A DNA stretch of 64,000 nucleotides from Prostheceraeus crozeri. Its lineage: Eukaryota > Platyhelminthes > Polycladida > Euryleptidae. A model generated the notes under the pieces. It was not told the DNA's origin. It searched no databases and saw only the letters and a program-made list of their open reading frames with translations. The translations under genes and the position numbers were made by a program. Shown here one piece after another: positions 41,105 through 54,549 of the stretch (positions within the stretch are counted from its first letter, which is position 1; every line of letters begins with the position of its first letter). Where the stretch lies: the NCBI GenBank assembly GCA_907163375.1, contig CAJQUW010001859.1:806001-870000 (forward strand), in the 5' to 3' direction.

Positions 41105-42217
41105 CAGTAGAATTCGCATATATCGGCGCCTCAAGGGACAGACGAAAACCGCCGATATACGCGAACCGCCGATATATGCGAACTCCCTGAATTTTGAAGT
41201 TTTGTGAAATCTACACGAGCTCTGAGATCATGCCATGCATCATACAATGTATATACGTGTATTGACTCATGAATTATTGCGTTGCTATACTTAAATACAT
41301 GTACATATAGACTTATTGTCTAACATGTACAGTGCATGTACATGTGTAATTGTGTGTATGTAATCAATAGATATCTAAAAATTGTGCCTTTCTGAACTGA
41401 TGCTTGCAACGTAAGTATCGCAAACCGGATATCACTATGTTTGTCAAAAACTGAGTATGCTTTTTGAATCAAGAAGATTGAAGCTTCTTCATGCCTACAT
41501 GCTTACCTGCTATATGAAGCACAAAACAAAGAAGAGTATGCATAAATCAAGACGCTGGTAGGAGTCACGTGCAGGCGAAACCATAGAGATGGATGGGGTG
41601 GCGAGCCGCTTTCTGTCTAGAGAGAGGACATGCATCGAACTCAACAATGTTTTCGACGGTAGCTTGTGCTCCATTGATGACGCAACAGTCACTAAGTCAG
41701 GTCTGACAATAGCATCGTAGGTGAAGGCGTTAACAATGCAATCATCACGTCGAATGAAATACTAATTATGTGAGAATTATCAGTGAGATACAGTGGCAAG
41801 CCTAGCCTACTTATCTTTCCTCGGCTGCTAGATTCTACAATTTTGATCAAACCCCCAAACATTATCGAGATGAATTGTAGAAGATCTAAATTTTCACATG
41901 CCACTAGAATAGTTAGAATCGGATAGTCCTAGCAGAATCTACAGCCATCCGCGTCCACATATACTGTCATTCTAGTGACTCTTTTAGGCAAAACACATCG
42001 CTTGAGGATTTCCAGGAAATCCGCCGTTATAAACGAATTTTTTTCTGTCAGGGACAGCGAAAATGCGCCGATATAGGCGAATCGCCGATATAGCCGAAGC
42101 CGATATAAGCGAACTCGATTATATGGAAAAGATAGGAAATTCTGCCGGGACAAAAAGAAACCGCCGATATAGACGAACCGCCGATATAGCCGAAGCCGAT
42201 ATATGCGAATTCTACTG
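41105..42217. mobile_element. pogo/Tigger-like non-autonomous element with internal minisatellite
   Basis: 1,113 bp flanked by TA. Ends CAGTAGAATTCGCATATATCG and its complement CGATATATGCGAATTCTACTG. CAGTAG plus TA duplication suits pogo/Tigger elements. The terminal CCGATATA-GCGAA motif is repeated several times near both ends (41145-41190, 42063-42205). There is no transposase; short frames through it are repeat by-products. Confidence 0.7.
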
Positions 42218-42454
42218 TACTTCTTACATACAAATCATGACAAGGAAGCAGACATGCAAATAATGGGAAATATGAACAATACACATAGAATGATTATAAT
42301 CACTTGACATGCTATTGAGCGCTTTGGATGGACGATGAACCTAATTTATATCTCACCAAAATGTGTTTTCAGCTGAAAGATGAGCATTATACAGTACTTC
42401 TGTTATTCTAGTTGACATAGATATGACACAAATTAAGTGCAAATGGACATTGAC

Positions 42455-42560
42455 ACCCAGTCTTCCTGACCACAACTCGTCTGACCAGGACTCGAACTCA
42501 TGTCAACTAGGAAGCTAAACAAGTGCTCTCTCTCTCTCTATCCACAGAGCCGACAGGCGG
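42455..42560 (-). repeat. tRNA-derived SINE head
   Basis: On the minus strand GCTCTGTGGATAGAG resembles an A box and GAGTTCGAGTCCTGG a B box, at tRNA-like spacing, with a TAGCTTCCTAG stretch between. It does not fold as a real tRNA. It is probably the promoter part of a SINE. Confidence 0.5.
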
Positions 42561-44899
42561 CAAAAAATCTTCGTTGAATCGTGCTATTGATTAATAATAG
42601 TGGTTGGTTTCGCAGAGTTGGCCTGTGTCCTTCGCGGTAGAATTGCGCATTGAATTCAAATAAGTGATGAGCAATAAGGTATGAAATTCTCTTTCGTCAA
42701 TACTTCTCTTGTATATCGCTTCTGGCCGTATGGTTACAGCATCTGTAAAGCTTTCTAGCCGATTTGCGTTTGGGTCGTGGTTAGACGAGTTGCAGACGGA
42801 ATTTTGGACTTAAATTTTGTCATATCTGTGCTTGTCATACCAAACCCACGAGCAATTGTTCATTGTAATATGTATATACTTGTATTGAAATCAATGATGT
42901 CGGGTAACATAAGAAAGAGTGGGATCTCAGGGATTCAACTTAAATTGATAAAAATTGCGCATAATTATATATATAGATGAACATATAGCATATTAATTAT
43001 ATTTAGATAAAAAATGATAAAAATCACAAACATCTGAAACAGAAAACACACGAAGCAGCTCTGCCAAAACTTCAATAAAGTTTGGATGATATTGAATATT
43101 GTCATTCCAAGCAGACCGTGGACCGCATTGTTCGTCCTCCGTGGCAGTGAGAGTCAGTTAAAACGAGCACTCGATAGAATTTCTTTATTGGTCTGTATAC
43201 CACTCATGCAAATCGCACTGATATTGAAGAAAGTAATGCTGTATTTTCCTGATGGTTTTTTTATTTGGTTGCAAAATTATTTCAATAACAGACCAGAAAA
43301 AGCGAAACATGAGCACTGAGCTATCGCGACCAGTGCCAATGAATAGAGAAAGGATCAGGTAACTCAGGGAGTATTCTATGATTCGAGATTCGATTTCAAT
43401 CTAAATCTGCCGATTCTCAGTTTTCTAGACTCGCGATTCCTAGCTTGAAATATTTGATAACTAGGCCTATCGCAGCCGCTTTTACCTTACACACGTAAAA
43501 CGCATGACCGAGAGTAAAAATCTTAGAATATAATCATATTGAGATTTTTCATTTGCATCAGGTGAAAATAAGAAATTATGCATCATTGCAGAGCTGAAAT
43601 CGATAGCATTTGTCATGGACATGGACAATGGAAATGCATAATGTTGATAAGTAAAATGGAATGACTCTTACCTATTTTTGAATTGATATAAAGCATAATT
43701 GACATGCTTTATGGTCCATGGTCAAGATAGCACAAATTCAATAGACTGAGATTTTGCAAATAAGGAGTGATAATGACATGTAAATGATATTAATTATGGC
43801 TTCTCACATTCAAGTTAAATGTTGAGATGTGTCCTCTACCACACCTATTATGCAACAGTGACATTTTTGAAAAAAGAAACTTCACGACAATTTCAACGAC
43901 TTAACGACAAGAATTGAAAACTTCACGGCATTATCCAGTGACAGCCCAAATTTCGTGGTTTTACTCGAACAGTGTCTGTTTAAGAAAGAAAATCACTGAA
44001 AAATGCGCGGCCCTGTATTAGGAGCAACTGCACATTTCTGAAACTATCCGTGGCTATCATCAGGCATTGAGTGAATGACATTCATACTAAAGTTTAAAAT
44101 TCACATAAAGAGAAGAAAAATATACAAAACTATGTTATGTATATAAAAATAAGTGAAGAGTAGAAACTGTGTGGCAGGTAATAAAGATTTACATAGTAGT
44201 CATACCAATATCATTTATAGTAAATGACCCGACTAGAGAAAAGCAAGAAATACATTGAATCAAAATCTGATTGCTGTGGAAAAAAGAAGTCAACGAAAGA
44301 AAAAATCTCTATAATTATCAAGGTCGTGTCTAGCGTTGATCTTTGGTTGCAATCTGATGATGCAAAACGCTACTCCTTGAGGTTAATTGAGTCTTTGTCA
44401 AATGATAAAATAGTTCTTGTTATCTTTATAGAGGAGCTATTGCACGTTTGCATGTGTGCAGAAACAGGTGAGTTGATGTTGGTTGTTCACGACAACGCAT
44501 GTGTAAATGTCTAGCGGTGCTGCCAATTTATTGTTTGCATTTGTCACATGTGACTTGACGGATGAACTGTTTACACAATTTTGATTGCCAAATATATACA
44601 TGCATATAGATATGAAATTTTATCAATTCAGTTGGTTCTTCAAAAATTTTGAAAAAAAATTGATAGCCAGAAAAATCTCCAGTAGTTAGAATAGCTACGA
44701 AAGTAAATTGGAAGATTTAAACTGCGCATGTCGCTTATTCTCTGAAAAGCTGGGTTTGATCCACACCTTGCTAAACATATAGCGTACTAACATTTTAATT
44801 ACGACACATGAATTCAAAAGTGAAGAATTTATTCTTCAGGATGCATTTTATTGCAACTTACATGATTCACAATTTAGTAACTCATGCTTGTTCTTGCAG
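42561..44899. other. Intronic sequence before the last identified exon
   Basis: Several short frames (for example 44224-44514 with 96 codons) match nothing I know and have no splice context that fits the receptor gene. Confidence 0.45.
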
Positions 44900-45152
44900 C
44901 CTCAAAATTTCAAGGAAACAAAGACATGACAAAGTTATGGTATTTCCATCGGGTGACGTTAGACTTGTTCAATACTTCATAATGCAGACACCTATTCCAA
45001 AGGCGTATGGTCTTTTCAAGCCAATTTGTCAGATCCGATTTGCTAACTGGTTCTCCAAACATTTGCGATTGAATAAACAAAACACGAAAATCGTTGACAT
45101 GTCAAAATGGACTCGCAACTTTCGATGGGTTTATGACAAAGAAATGGTTAAG
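44900..45152 (+). CDS. Cys-loop receptor exon: inner beta-sheet region with degenerate Cys loop
   Basis: 253 bp between TTGTTCTTGCAG and AAG|GTAAGG. It starts by completing a split Gly codon, matching the phase left by the exon at 17072, and ends in phase 0. KVMVFPSGDVRLV corresponds to the V-L-V-Y-x-x-G-x-V-x-W strand of nAChRs, CQIRFANW to the second Cys of the Cys loop with its K-F-G-S-W, and the D-M-S-K-W...RWVYD stretch to the following strands. The first Cys of the loop and the F-P-F-D core are absent (PIPKAYGLFKPIC instead). This is a divergent receptor or an early pseudogene. Confidence 0.6.
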
Positions 45153-45487
45153 GTAAGGACAATCAAACATTTGTTTCATAAAGGTCGGCATGTCAACTTG
45201 ACAAAACTTTAGATGACCCACTCTGAAACAGGCACCGTCAGTATTTTGGCCGTGACAGCTACATGTAAAACATTTCATAATCATGGCCTTGGCTACTATT
45301 ATTTATAATTCTATCATAATCAGCAAAATGATGCACAAATGAGAATGAAAAATATATTGGTCATGAATAAGTTCTTCCTAGTAAAAATTTATATGTGAAT
45401 ACATACAATCACTTTCTTCTGATTGCCGATCTTCCATGATTTTCTAAAATGAGTCACATATCATTCAGTTTCACTAGGAACTACTAA

Positions 45488-45583
45488 GAGATCTATATAA
45501 CTGCCGAGACGTACAAATCTACAGAGATATCTTAGGAGATCTATATAACTGCCGAGACGTACAAATCTACAGAGATATCTTAG
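45488..45583 (+). repeat. 48-bp tandem duplication
   Basis: GAGATCTATATAACTGCCGA and onward is repeated exactly at 45488 and 45536, followed by TAGTAGT, which is complementary to the ACTACTA preceding the array. Confidence 0.8.
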
Positions 45584-46664
45584 TAGTCCCTGGCATAGAA
45601 ATTGATAACAATGAAACCTCTAGAATGGAAGTAAAGCTTCATGCAATACACAATAGTGGCACAAGAATCGCACGCATTTTCTCTTCGATACACTTGTCAA
45701 CGACTGAATCATTGGGTTAGAATCGGTCACATGCGTAAATCAAAGCTTTTCATTGGTTCTTCATGCCCCAACTTAGTTCCCCCGGATGTGCCGCGACCTT
45801 GAGTCAATTTCCATTCTAGCCAACTTCAGATAAACAGTTTATTTCTATGGTCCCTGGTTTCACATGCGCAGTCTACTTTTTGAGTACGCAAGACTACGCA
45901 TGTCACAGAGATAGATATCTTTATGTGTTGATGCATTGAAGAAAAATACGGTGTAGAAATATGGACCAGGATGGAGGCCGGCAATAGATAACAAATCCGA
46001 GGAAGAGTAACCCCCGAGGAATTATTGTTCAATACGGACCGATATCTAGGTCCATATTGCTATTGTTGACACCACATTTGCACTCTCGCTCTATCGATCC
46101 GCAATATAAGACTGTTGTATCGGTATGATGACACCAGTTATGCTGCCATGATCGACACGTAATATATGGTTATTTTGCTATTCAAGTAATGAACGACAAA
46201 ACGGTTTGGTCGCCAAAGTCTTCCTTTCTGGTTCCAATAACTTCCCAATATCTTCTTCCTGCGCCCTTTCAATGTATGCCTTGTATTTGTGCAGTCCTTA
46301 TGAATTGCTATGACAATGACTATCTTTAACGTGAGAATTTTTCCCTGTAACTAGAACAGGGAAATGTATGAGTATATGAGCACATGAAAAGTAGCATTGC
46401 ATAATACTTGATGATGCCTGCAATGATACTTGAAAAACATCCAATTTTTTGCTCAGCGTTGAGTTATTCAGGAAGAATTTTTATGACATTCATTATTTGA
46501 AAGAAAGTGAATAACCATCAACTATAGATATGAAAAAGTTTGTTTGCAACATAAACTTATAAATTTTATTTAAAAGAATAATAGGATTGACAACATGGGT
46601 CTGTCGTAGCATATTGAATTTCTAGAGAATGACAACAATCAAGTCATAAAGAGACACGAATACC

Positions 46665-46760
46665 CTTGATTCCCCGATCACACTCGCCTGACCCAGGAAT
46701 AGAACCGGAGGACCGCGGTGGAGACGAGAGCGCACCTTCCTTACTTAGCCCGGCTGACGG
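46665..46760 (-). repeat. tRNA-derived SINE head (second family)
   Basis: On the minus strand GGGCTAAGTAAGGAAGG is followed by GCGCTCTCG and GGTTCTATTCCTGGGTCAGG, a B-box-like motif. It does not fold as an intact tRNA. Confidence 0.4.
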
Positions 46761-49700
46761 TAAAAAGTAAACAACAATAGAAGAAACACTACTAAATCAA
46801 AGTGTGGAAATCTAATAATAAGTAAATAGAAAAACATAAAATGCTCACTTTAGTGGAGTATGTAGGCTACTCCACAAATAAATTCAATTGTTTGAAATCA
46901 TATGGCTTGAAATTTACATGTAATATCAGTTAGCAGCATGCATGATACTTGCAAAGGAACATGTAAAAGTTTTTCAAACGTCACACACATGGCAACATTT
47001 CTCTACGTACGTCTCGACTAATTACTGAAGTGCTTGTTTGAGGAACTGAAGCATTAGAGCAGGCTCTTGAATGAAATTTCCTTCTTGAAGATAGACTTTC
47101 AATCCGAATCAGTGAATCCAGTGTTTCAAGTATTTTTCGAAAATTTCTGTGACAAGTAATACAGAAGAGTTAATAAATTGCTTCTACGATTGTGAAAAAA
47201 CAAATTTATGCTCCTTTCACAAAGAGAAGCTCAACTCCCATAGCATGTACTGGACTGGAGGCCAGTGACTTTGGTAGTCTTGCTGGTTGACGATAGTTTG
47301 TGTGCATCTGGATAAAGCCATGGAACAAGTTGTAGACAGTTCACTTTATTATTTTGAGACGCACTAATATTCTAATACGCACATTCTTCAAACAGAGAAT
47401 ATGTTGGAGTTAGATTCTGGACCCAATCAAGAATAGACGATAGAATCACAAGACTCTCACCAAAATAGTCAACTGCCAAAAACAGCTGCAAATAGTGTCA
47501 GTGATTGAAATTGGACACGTACGGCGCGTAGCATCAATGACCGTTGGTATGGAGATCTGTACATTTATACATGCTCATTTCTGTGCAGCTACGAAGGCTA
47601 TTATCAAAAAGATTCGCTCGCCAAAATCGATTCAGCAGTGCTTTTTGTAGAATTGTGAAATCCATCTGGAAAATTTTGGATAATCTATTTCTCTTGATCA
47701 AAGCCAGTCATGCAATAAGAGAAAAAAAGTGAAAATCACTGAGGAAATCAGTGATAATAAGTGATTCACCACTTACTACTACAATTACTGCAGCAATGTC
47801 CATGTCTAATTTACTATTATGTAAGTAAAAACCATGATAATTTTTTTACAGAAAAATCTACAGATGTATTCAGAAAAAGAACAAAAGATAAACCGACGAA
47901 GCATCCAAAATTGAAAGTATGATCAGTGGAAACGCTGAAAGTTAAGCAAGAGCCGTTGTTTGAAGATCCATTCCGTCTGGAGATCTTGGTGGAAAAGTGC
48001 GGCCAATGTTGTCTTTACACGTTGAGCGCTTCATTGTACAATGATTGATGAATTGATGACATGCTGGCCTATTCAGAATTAGCATTGATTAAGATAAAGC
48101 TGATCACAAAATCCGCATAAATTTCTTCGGTGAATATGAAAACATTCGTGTATCACTGTGATAAAAATTGCCATATATCTTCCTTTTTTATGAAAATTAT
48201 AATACTTCAAAACCTGGAATAAGCCATGCATGTTATATCTCTTCATTGCTCTTAAATTCTTGAATAAAGTCCAGTTGTCCAAATGACCCGTATTGGGGAA
48301 GGTTTCAGATCTGGTAATGTGAGAATCGATGGGTATGGAAAGTCACAATTTACTTGAAATTAAACATCGATGAAAGGTGTACACTATACAGATTATTTCC
48401 GACAATATCTTCGCAGGGCTGGGAGTATTAGAATGTGCAGCAATTAATTCTGCTGGATTATAATGCATTTCACAATAATGCAATGAGTTGTCTACACCTT
48501 GATCCATGGCTTTATCTCAATGTACACTATCGTCAACCAGCAAGACTGCTAAAGTCACTGTCCTGCAGTTCAGCACATGCTCTGGGAGTTGAGCGTCCCG
48601 TAGATATATTTATTAATCATAGATGTCACAGGTGCTATCTTCTAAATCTAGCAAGGCAATCTGCGATGCTTATATACTATTCAGAAATATTCATATAATC
48701 ACATTGGTTATTTTTTGATAGAAACTTAGTATTTGGAACAACAAGAAAAAAAATCGAAGATACAAAAAAGAATAAAATATGGTTATTGGACATTTGCCAT
48801 AGATTTAGAGGATAAACTTTTCTATGCATTCAGCGGGCAAGGATATCGTAGAAAACTTCGTCCGCTTCGCGGTCTCGGATTTCTACATTTTTTTGCCCTT
48901 CTGGTTTCATAGAATACCTACTGTGTGAATGCCACTTATTGAAATCCTTCGCTGTGATAGCAAATAAAAGCAGTGCATTTTTTCCAATCATCATCTCTAC
49001 AGGTGTACTACAGGGACAACTAGATAAAATATTTTTTAATATGAGATACTGTAGCAATACATGAGTTATTATTGAATACTGACAGACCCAGCTGATGCCA
49101 ACAGCAGGGATGGCGAATGAGACTTACAGCAAAATCTTCCCGATCCAGCAAATCCACAGACCTCTTCATAGATAATTACAAAAGAACAGCACATCTTTGT
49201 ATAATTTTCGTGTTGAAATTCTGGCTTAATTAACATGAACGACATTACATGTGGACATCATATAAAAACTCATGCTCCATAGAATATTTTGACATGAATT
49301 TAAAGTTCATGCATAGTCAATTGTGGTCTGCATAAGTTTCACGAGAGACATTTTTCCTAAAAAAGAAAAGGTTTTCTTTGAACACTGCTGCGCGTAACAG
49401 CTGTTGAAATGAAATTTCTCTAAAATTTAATGTATCAGAACTAAAAATATATAAATTCTTTTGATTTTACTAGTCCTGTCATCATCTGGATCATCATGAA
49501 CGTAGACATACTAGGTTGGTTGAGTTTCTCCAACAGGCTACATTTCACTTGTAGTAACTGTTTTTCTAGGACGTCAGTTATCGAGTTTGTTGGCAATTGA
49601 ATGCACAAAAACAAATAGTGTTTTAAAGATTGTTTTGCCACTTTTGCCATGCGATCATAGCACTTCAGACAATGATTCTACACTGGTTGTGTGAATAGTC

Positions 49701-51404
49701 AGCAGTATACCATAGGAAAAGACCATACATGCAATGATCTCAATGGAATAATTGAATGAGAAGTACTAAAATGTACGCCACTCGGCCAATGATGGAAATT
49801 AAGATTGTTTTTATTGCCGGGAAGCAGAATTTTTGACGTTGTGCTCATGTCAGTTCCTGTATCCACAACAGATCTTGGCGATTTTACTCAAACTAACTCG
49901 AAGTTGTTGCTCAGTTATATGTCTAATAAAAATAAATACGTATAAATAATAAGCATGTATATCCTTTTTCATTTCAGGTGTCGTATCCATCTGGGTATCT
50001 AGAACTTCACACAACAATTATATTTTCTCATCGTCAGTAATAGCAGCTTCGACGGATTGTGATGCTCACTTGCTCGTATCAAACAATATATAGCGACAAA
50101 TATTCGTAAACTGTCAAATTTCTTCTTTTCAAAGAGTAATTACGCTGAAGACGTCATGCAAAAGCTGAGAAAATATTTCAAATTGAAAAGAATTTTATCT
50201 CCTAAAGGTCACGTGAATTCAATTAAACATTATAACTATTCAATTTGCCTTTGCAATGAGTTATTGTGCAATCATTGTGTTAATGATTCATTGTATCGTG
50301 AAATTCATGAAACTCATATTCCAGGGGTTTTTTAAGAAAAATTTACAACTGCACAAAAATTGGCTTTTCGACTTTGGCTTCCGTTGCCTCCTCTGCGGGC
50401 AGTGATTCTTCTGAGCATAATATTCGCTAATTTTTTCAGTCATAACTAAACTTGAGATGATCTTTTTTTCATTTTCATTAGAATATTATTTACTGGGTGA
50501 TGCATTATGGAACAATCAAATCTGAATTAAATACAAAGCATCTTTTTGTCATACGTTTAATGACAATTTAATTGAGTTTCTTGCTATATATTTTTCATAA
50601 GACAATAGGACATAATGCTGTCTCTTGAGAGTATATACATGTAAAATTAAACCGTACGAAGTGAAACCATAAATCTGTAAATGCGATTTGCACGAAAACT
50701 CTCGTTACCTTAGTTTTGCAATCGTGATTGGCGCAGTATGTTGCTGATGCACCATGAGAAATACCAACGGAACTCAACGAACTCCTCGATCCTCTCTCAC
50801 TAACAAATATTTGGAAAATCATTTGTTACTGATAACTTGTTCGACAAAATTTTGTCAGATCTAGAAAAACTGCAGATTGACCTCTTATAGGAGAGGTACC
50901 TAGGCCTACGTGATAAATCTACCATAGAACACTCTTGACTGCTTGTACAAGCAATGTTCAGCGGTTCTTCATTTCCTGGCACCGGAGTTTGCCAGGCTTT
51001 TTTAAGATTTTCGTTTCCGATAGCTTGCCCCGGAGTAAGCTCTAGTGAGATGTTTATTTCAGTGCGCTTAATCAATCTTTGCTTCACACTGCTACATGTG
51101 TACGTCAGGATAATTGACGCTTCTTCTCTATTCTTCTTGTCAACTGTGAGCCAGCATGAACATGAATTTCGAGGAAAATCGAAATCCTTTCACTTGAATA
51201 ATATTAGCAGCATAATTTCAACTTGAATAAGCTGCAACACTTGAAGCAATACATCTGATCAACCTAATATTTGAGATAGACTTAGAGTTTCAGAGGTATA
51301 TCTTCTCGATAAATCATCGACCAAATCTGAGTAGGAATAAGTGTTCATATCAAAAAAGCAAAGAAACCCAACTATTTGCAAAGCGCCATTTTTTTGCTGT
51401 AAAC

Positions 51405-51482
51405 CTTAATATATCTCGACCAGCTCTTTGGTCGTCGTCGGATGAGCTGGTCGAAATATATTAAGGTTTACAGCAAAAAACA
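51405..51482. repeat. Fold-back hairpin
   Basis: Arms TTTGCTGTAAACCTTAATAT and the complement ATATTAAGGTTTACAGCAAA surround a second stem (GACCAGCTC/GAGCTGGTC) with a GTCGTCGTC-like loop. Confidence 0.7.
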
Positions 51483-53652
51483 TTTTTCATATACTTGGGT
51501 ATCTAACTTTGATATTAAAAAATCCTAGGCCTCTTCACATACACAGAAATAAGTTATTTAAAGTGAAAAAAGTTAGTTTAATGTGATGAAATAATCAGTT
51601 TCAAAGAGGGGCATTGATTTCCTTATGTTCTCTTTCTTCTGTGATCACGCATCACAGGGTTGGAACCGGTCAGCCCAGCCGTGGCCATGAATTTTGGCCG
51701 ATCAACTTTATTAGGCCTATGTTGACAACATTCACTCTAGAAGAAATCGTTCAATCAATCAAAAAGAAAAACAGCATTACAGGGAGCATCTATTATAAAT
51801 GTGACTTATTTTAAGAGTACCTACCTATACGCATGCTATGCAATATAAATTTTGCGAACTGCTTCTTAATCAGTTTTTAGAAAATACTAATTCATGCATG
51901 CAATTTAACCTACTTTATCTCAAATAAAATTTTCGGAGTCCTTAATGAATTTTGTAGCAGCAAAGGAAAAATCAAGCTCCCTCTTCTTTTAAGGTCCACC
52001 TTGTTTCTGTGTGGGACGCCAAAGGTACCGTCAACTTCTGTATAATTTTAGCGCTAATAGAAATTGACTTGAAAGAATGAAGAGACTGATTTTTTTCTTT
52101 GTTGCTGTATTGACTATGACCCCTGGCGTTTGGTCAGCTACATGAATTTGCGCTCCTTAGCCTACCTATCATAAAGATTATTCCACATCTTGAATAATTT
52201 CATTACATGGGATAGTTTATATAAAACATGAAGCTTAGGAGTTAAGATGAATGATTGGATTTCAATGCAGCCACATGTAATACCATAGTGCCCATTGTCT
52301 GAACACTTGACAGTGGATCAGAGCACTGTCTGAGAAGCTAATGCGATCAGTTTTGTTTCCAGCCGCTTTCAACCCTGATGCATCATATATATTAAAGAAT
52401 TTTCTAGCAATGTATTCCCAATTTGTTGTGTATTTACCTAGATTTTGTAAAGTGTTTCAAATATAGATTTCGTAATATATCAGCGAATTTCCTGTGTTAA
52501 AAGATTGCCGGTACTTTTGCAACATTTTCCACGGATTTAAGCATGTATTTGAGCTTTCCGAAGTCTTGCCCCGGTGCAGACTTGTGTGTGCAATTTCTGT
52601 GCATGATTGATATTTCTGGAAGCTCTACATCAATCCTTGCGGTAAACTTACGGAAAAGCCTCAAAGCATGTGTTTTAATGAGAACAGAATGTTTTGGAAA
52701 TCAAAAAACAAGCCACAGGTTAGAATTTAGTTAGGTACCGTTTTCGATAACAAAAGTGGACATTATAGCATCTTTCATTGGTTTTCAACCCACATATTTT
52801 GTTAAACGTCGCAGCAGAGGTTCACACTTCACATCATTTCGACCATTTTGATTTCCGTCGTAGCCTGCTGCAGAAGTAGCTGACCACAAAGCTAATCAGA
52901 TCCATGATGTACTCCGCTGCTGGAAACGTTTGCCCACCTTTGAGCTGGATGATTCGCATGTAACACACAAAACTTACAAGTTACAAGTCATGACTTCATT
53001 TAAGAAAATTACCTTCTTTGTCCATGACTCTGCTTCCCACAAAATTGGTTTCATGGCTGGCTAACAGTTTCTCTGCTTGAATTACATGCACTGTAGATGC
53101 ATGATCTCTGCTAGAACTGCATGTGCATGCATTAATTTTGCAATTCTCAATTCATAGCGGCAGTGGTAGCAGCAACGCACCGCATCACCTTGGCCTCCAG
53201 ACAAAAATTATGGTGCACTGATGTATAGGGCGAACATTCAAATGTGCACATCAATAAGGCGAACGTTCAAATGTGCACATCAAGCATAGTGCAACTAATA
53301 TATATTAAGCCTCACATTTGAAAAGGAATCATAAAGGCCAATCTTTTTGCAAGTTCCAATTTTCAACAAATAGTCATGTCTTAATATTTGTTTGTTGAAA
53401 CGCAAGTTATGCAATTGTCGTTCACATTTTGACTTCCACTCCTCTTTCTGCTACGTTTTCAATTGACATATTTTCCTGACTACAATTTTTCAACTGCACA
53501 AATCAAGAAAAACAATTACACATTTGAATTTAGAACTGCACACATTGTGTCCGGTTGCAAAAAAACCTGTCATATTCTAGCCATTTAATGTTGAAATTCC
53601 TGTCGATTTATGCATCAATCAGCGGACAACGATACCAGAGCTGGTAGTAATC

Positions 53653-54549
53653 AAGGCTGGTTCACATTACCCGAAGTTCGACGCTTGCGTTGGAAATATT
53701 TTGTAGTGAATGTGAAAGGGTCAAAATACTAGACGCTGCGTTCAACGCTAGGGTTTAGGAATCATTCTACTTTTGCGGCGATCATGAGCATGAATTTGTC
53801 TGAAAAATTGATCGAAGAAGTTCGGAAATACAATTTCCTGTATGATTTCAGCCTTCCGGACTATAAAGATAATGAAAAGAAGGAAAATTCTTGGAGTTTA
53901 ATTGGGAGGATCCTCGGAATTGAAGGAAGTGATGCAAGGAAGAAATGGAAAAGTTTGAGAGACGAAAGAAAGTCAAGGAGAAGAAGATGAAAAGTGGAAG
54001 CGGTGAAATTCAGAAGTTAGAAAAGTGGCCTTATTACAATTTGCCACATTTTTTAAGCGATGTCATCAAGCCAAGGACGTAGAGATACTGCTACACGTTC
54101 CGCTGGACAAATTGGCTCTCTCGGTACAATATGAGTAATCAGTGAGAAATGGTTCCACCAGTTTCAGTAGATAATCAAATCGTCTTGGACTCATTCGGGT
54201 ATAATGAAAAAACATTTTCTCGTCATTATCATGCTACTGCATGATAAGTCGAAATTCTTCTAATTCGTCGCGCATCATGAAGATTCTTCTGACCCATAAT
54301 CTTCATTTTCTTCTCTGCATAACTTTACGTCTCAAAGGAAGGAAAAGCGCGTGTCAGACGTTGAAACCAGACATGAATGTGAGCATACATTCAGGTATCA
54401 ATGTGAGCAGTACAACGCTGACGCAAGTGATTAGTCATCCGCTAACTTTTCCAAGATGCCAATGATTGAGGCTGCCTCTATCGCAAGCGTTTATCGTCAA
54501 AGCATCGGTCAGCGTCGAACTTCAGCGATTTTCAATGTGAACCAACTTT
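53653..54549 (+). mobile_element. MADF-carrying, Harbinger-like non-autonomous element
   Basis: Imperfect terminal inverted repeats: AAGGCTGGTTCACATT with GAAGTTCGACGCT at the left, and AGCGTCGAACTTC with AATGTGAACCAACTT at the right. It contains a MADF-type gene, as the second gene of Harbinger/PIF elements does, but no DDE transposase. No clean 3-bp duplication was resolved. Confidence 0.55.
53784..54080 (+). pseudogene. MADF (Myb/SANT-like) protein, frameshifted
   Basis: From ATG 53784: LIEEVRKYNFLYDFSLPDY, then WSLIGRILGIEGSDARKKW and KSLRDERKSRR, a clear MADF DNA-binding domain start, stopping at 53990. The next characteristic block (KWPYYNLPHFLSDVIKPR) appears in another frame at about 54010-54080, showing a frameshift in the Arg-rich stretch near 53975. 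It is probably the DNA-binding partner gene of a Harbinger-type transposon. Confidence 0.65.

Larger units (their letters stand above)
45153..53652. other. Gene-poor host sequence after last identified receptor exon
   Basis: No transmembrane exon of the receptor was found. A frame after an acceptor at about 47561 ends with a hydrophobic helix-like stretch but stops too soon to be a convincing fourth transmembrane segment. It holds a tandem duplication, a SINE head and a fold-back, listed separately. Confidence 0.45.

Noticed and set aside
42460-42560. tRNA gene on the minus strand
   Set aside because: A- and B-box-like motifs are present but no cloverleaf forms; fits a SINE better.
47561-47732. 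Possible last receptor exon with an M4-like hydrophobic stretch
   Set aside because: The helix is too short, the frame stops with charged residues, and no preceding transmembrane exons were found.
50800-51087. 95-codon minus-strand frame and its + strand partner 50954-51226
   Set aside because: Some receptor-like spacing on the + strand, but no conserved motif and no splice phase match.
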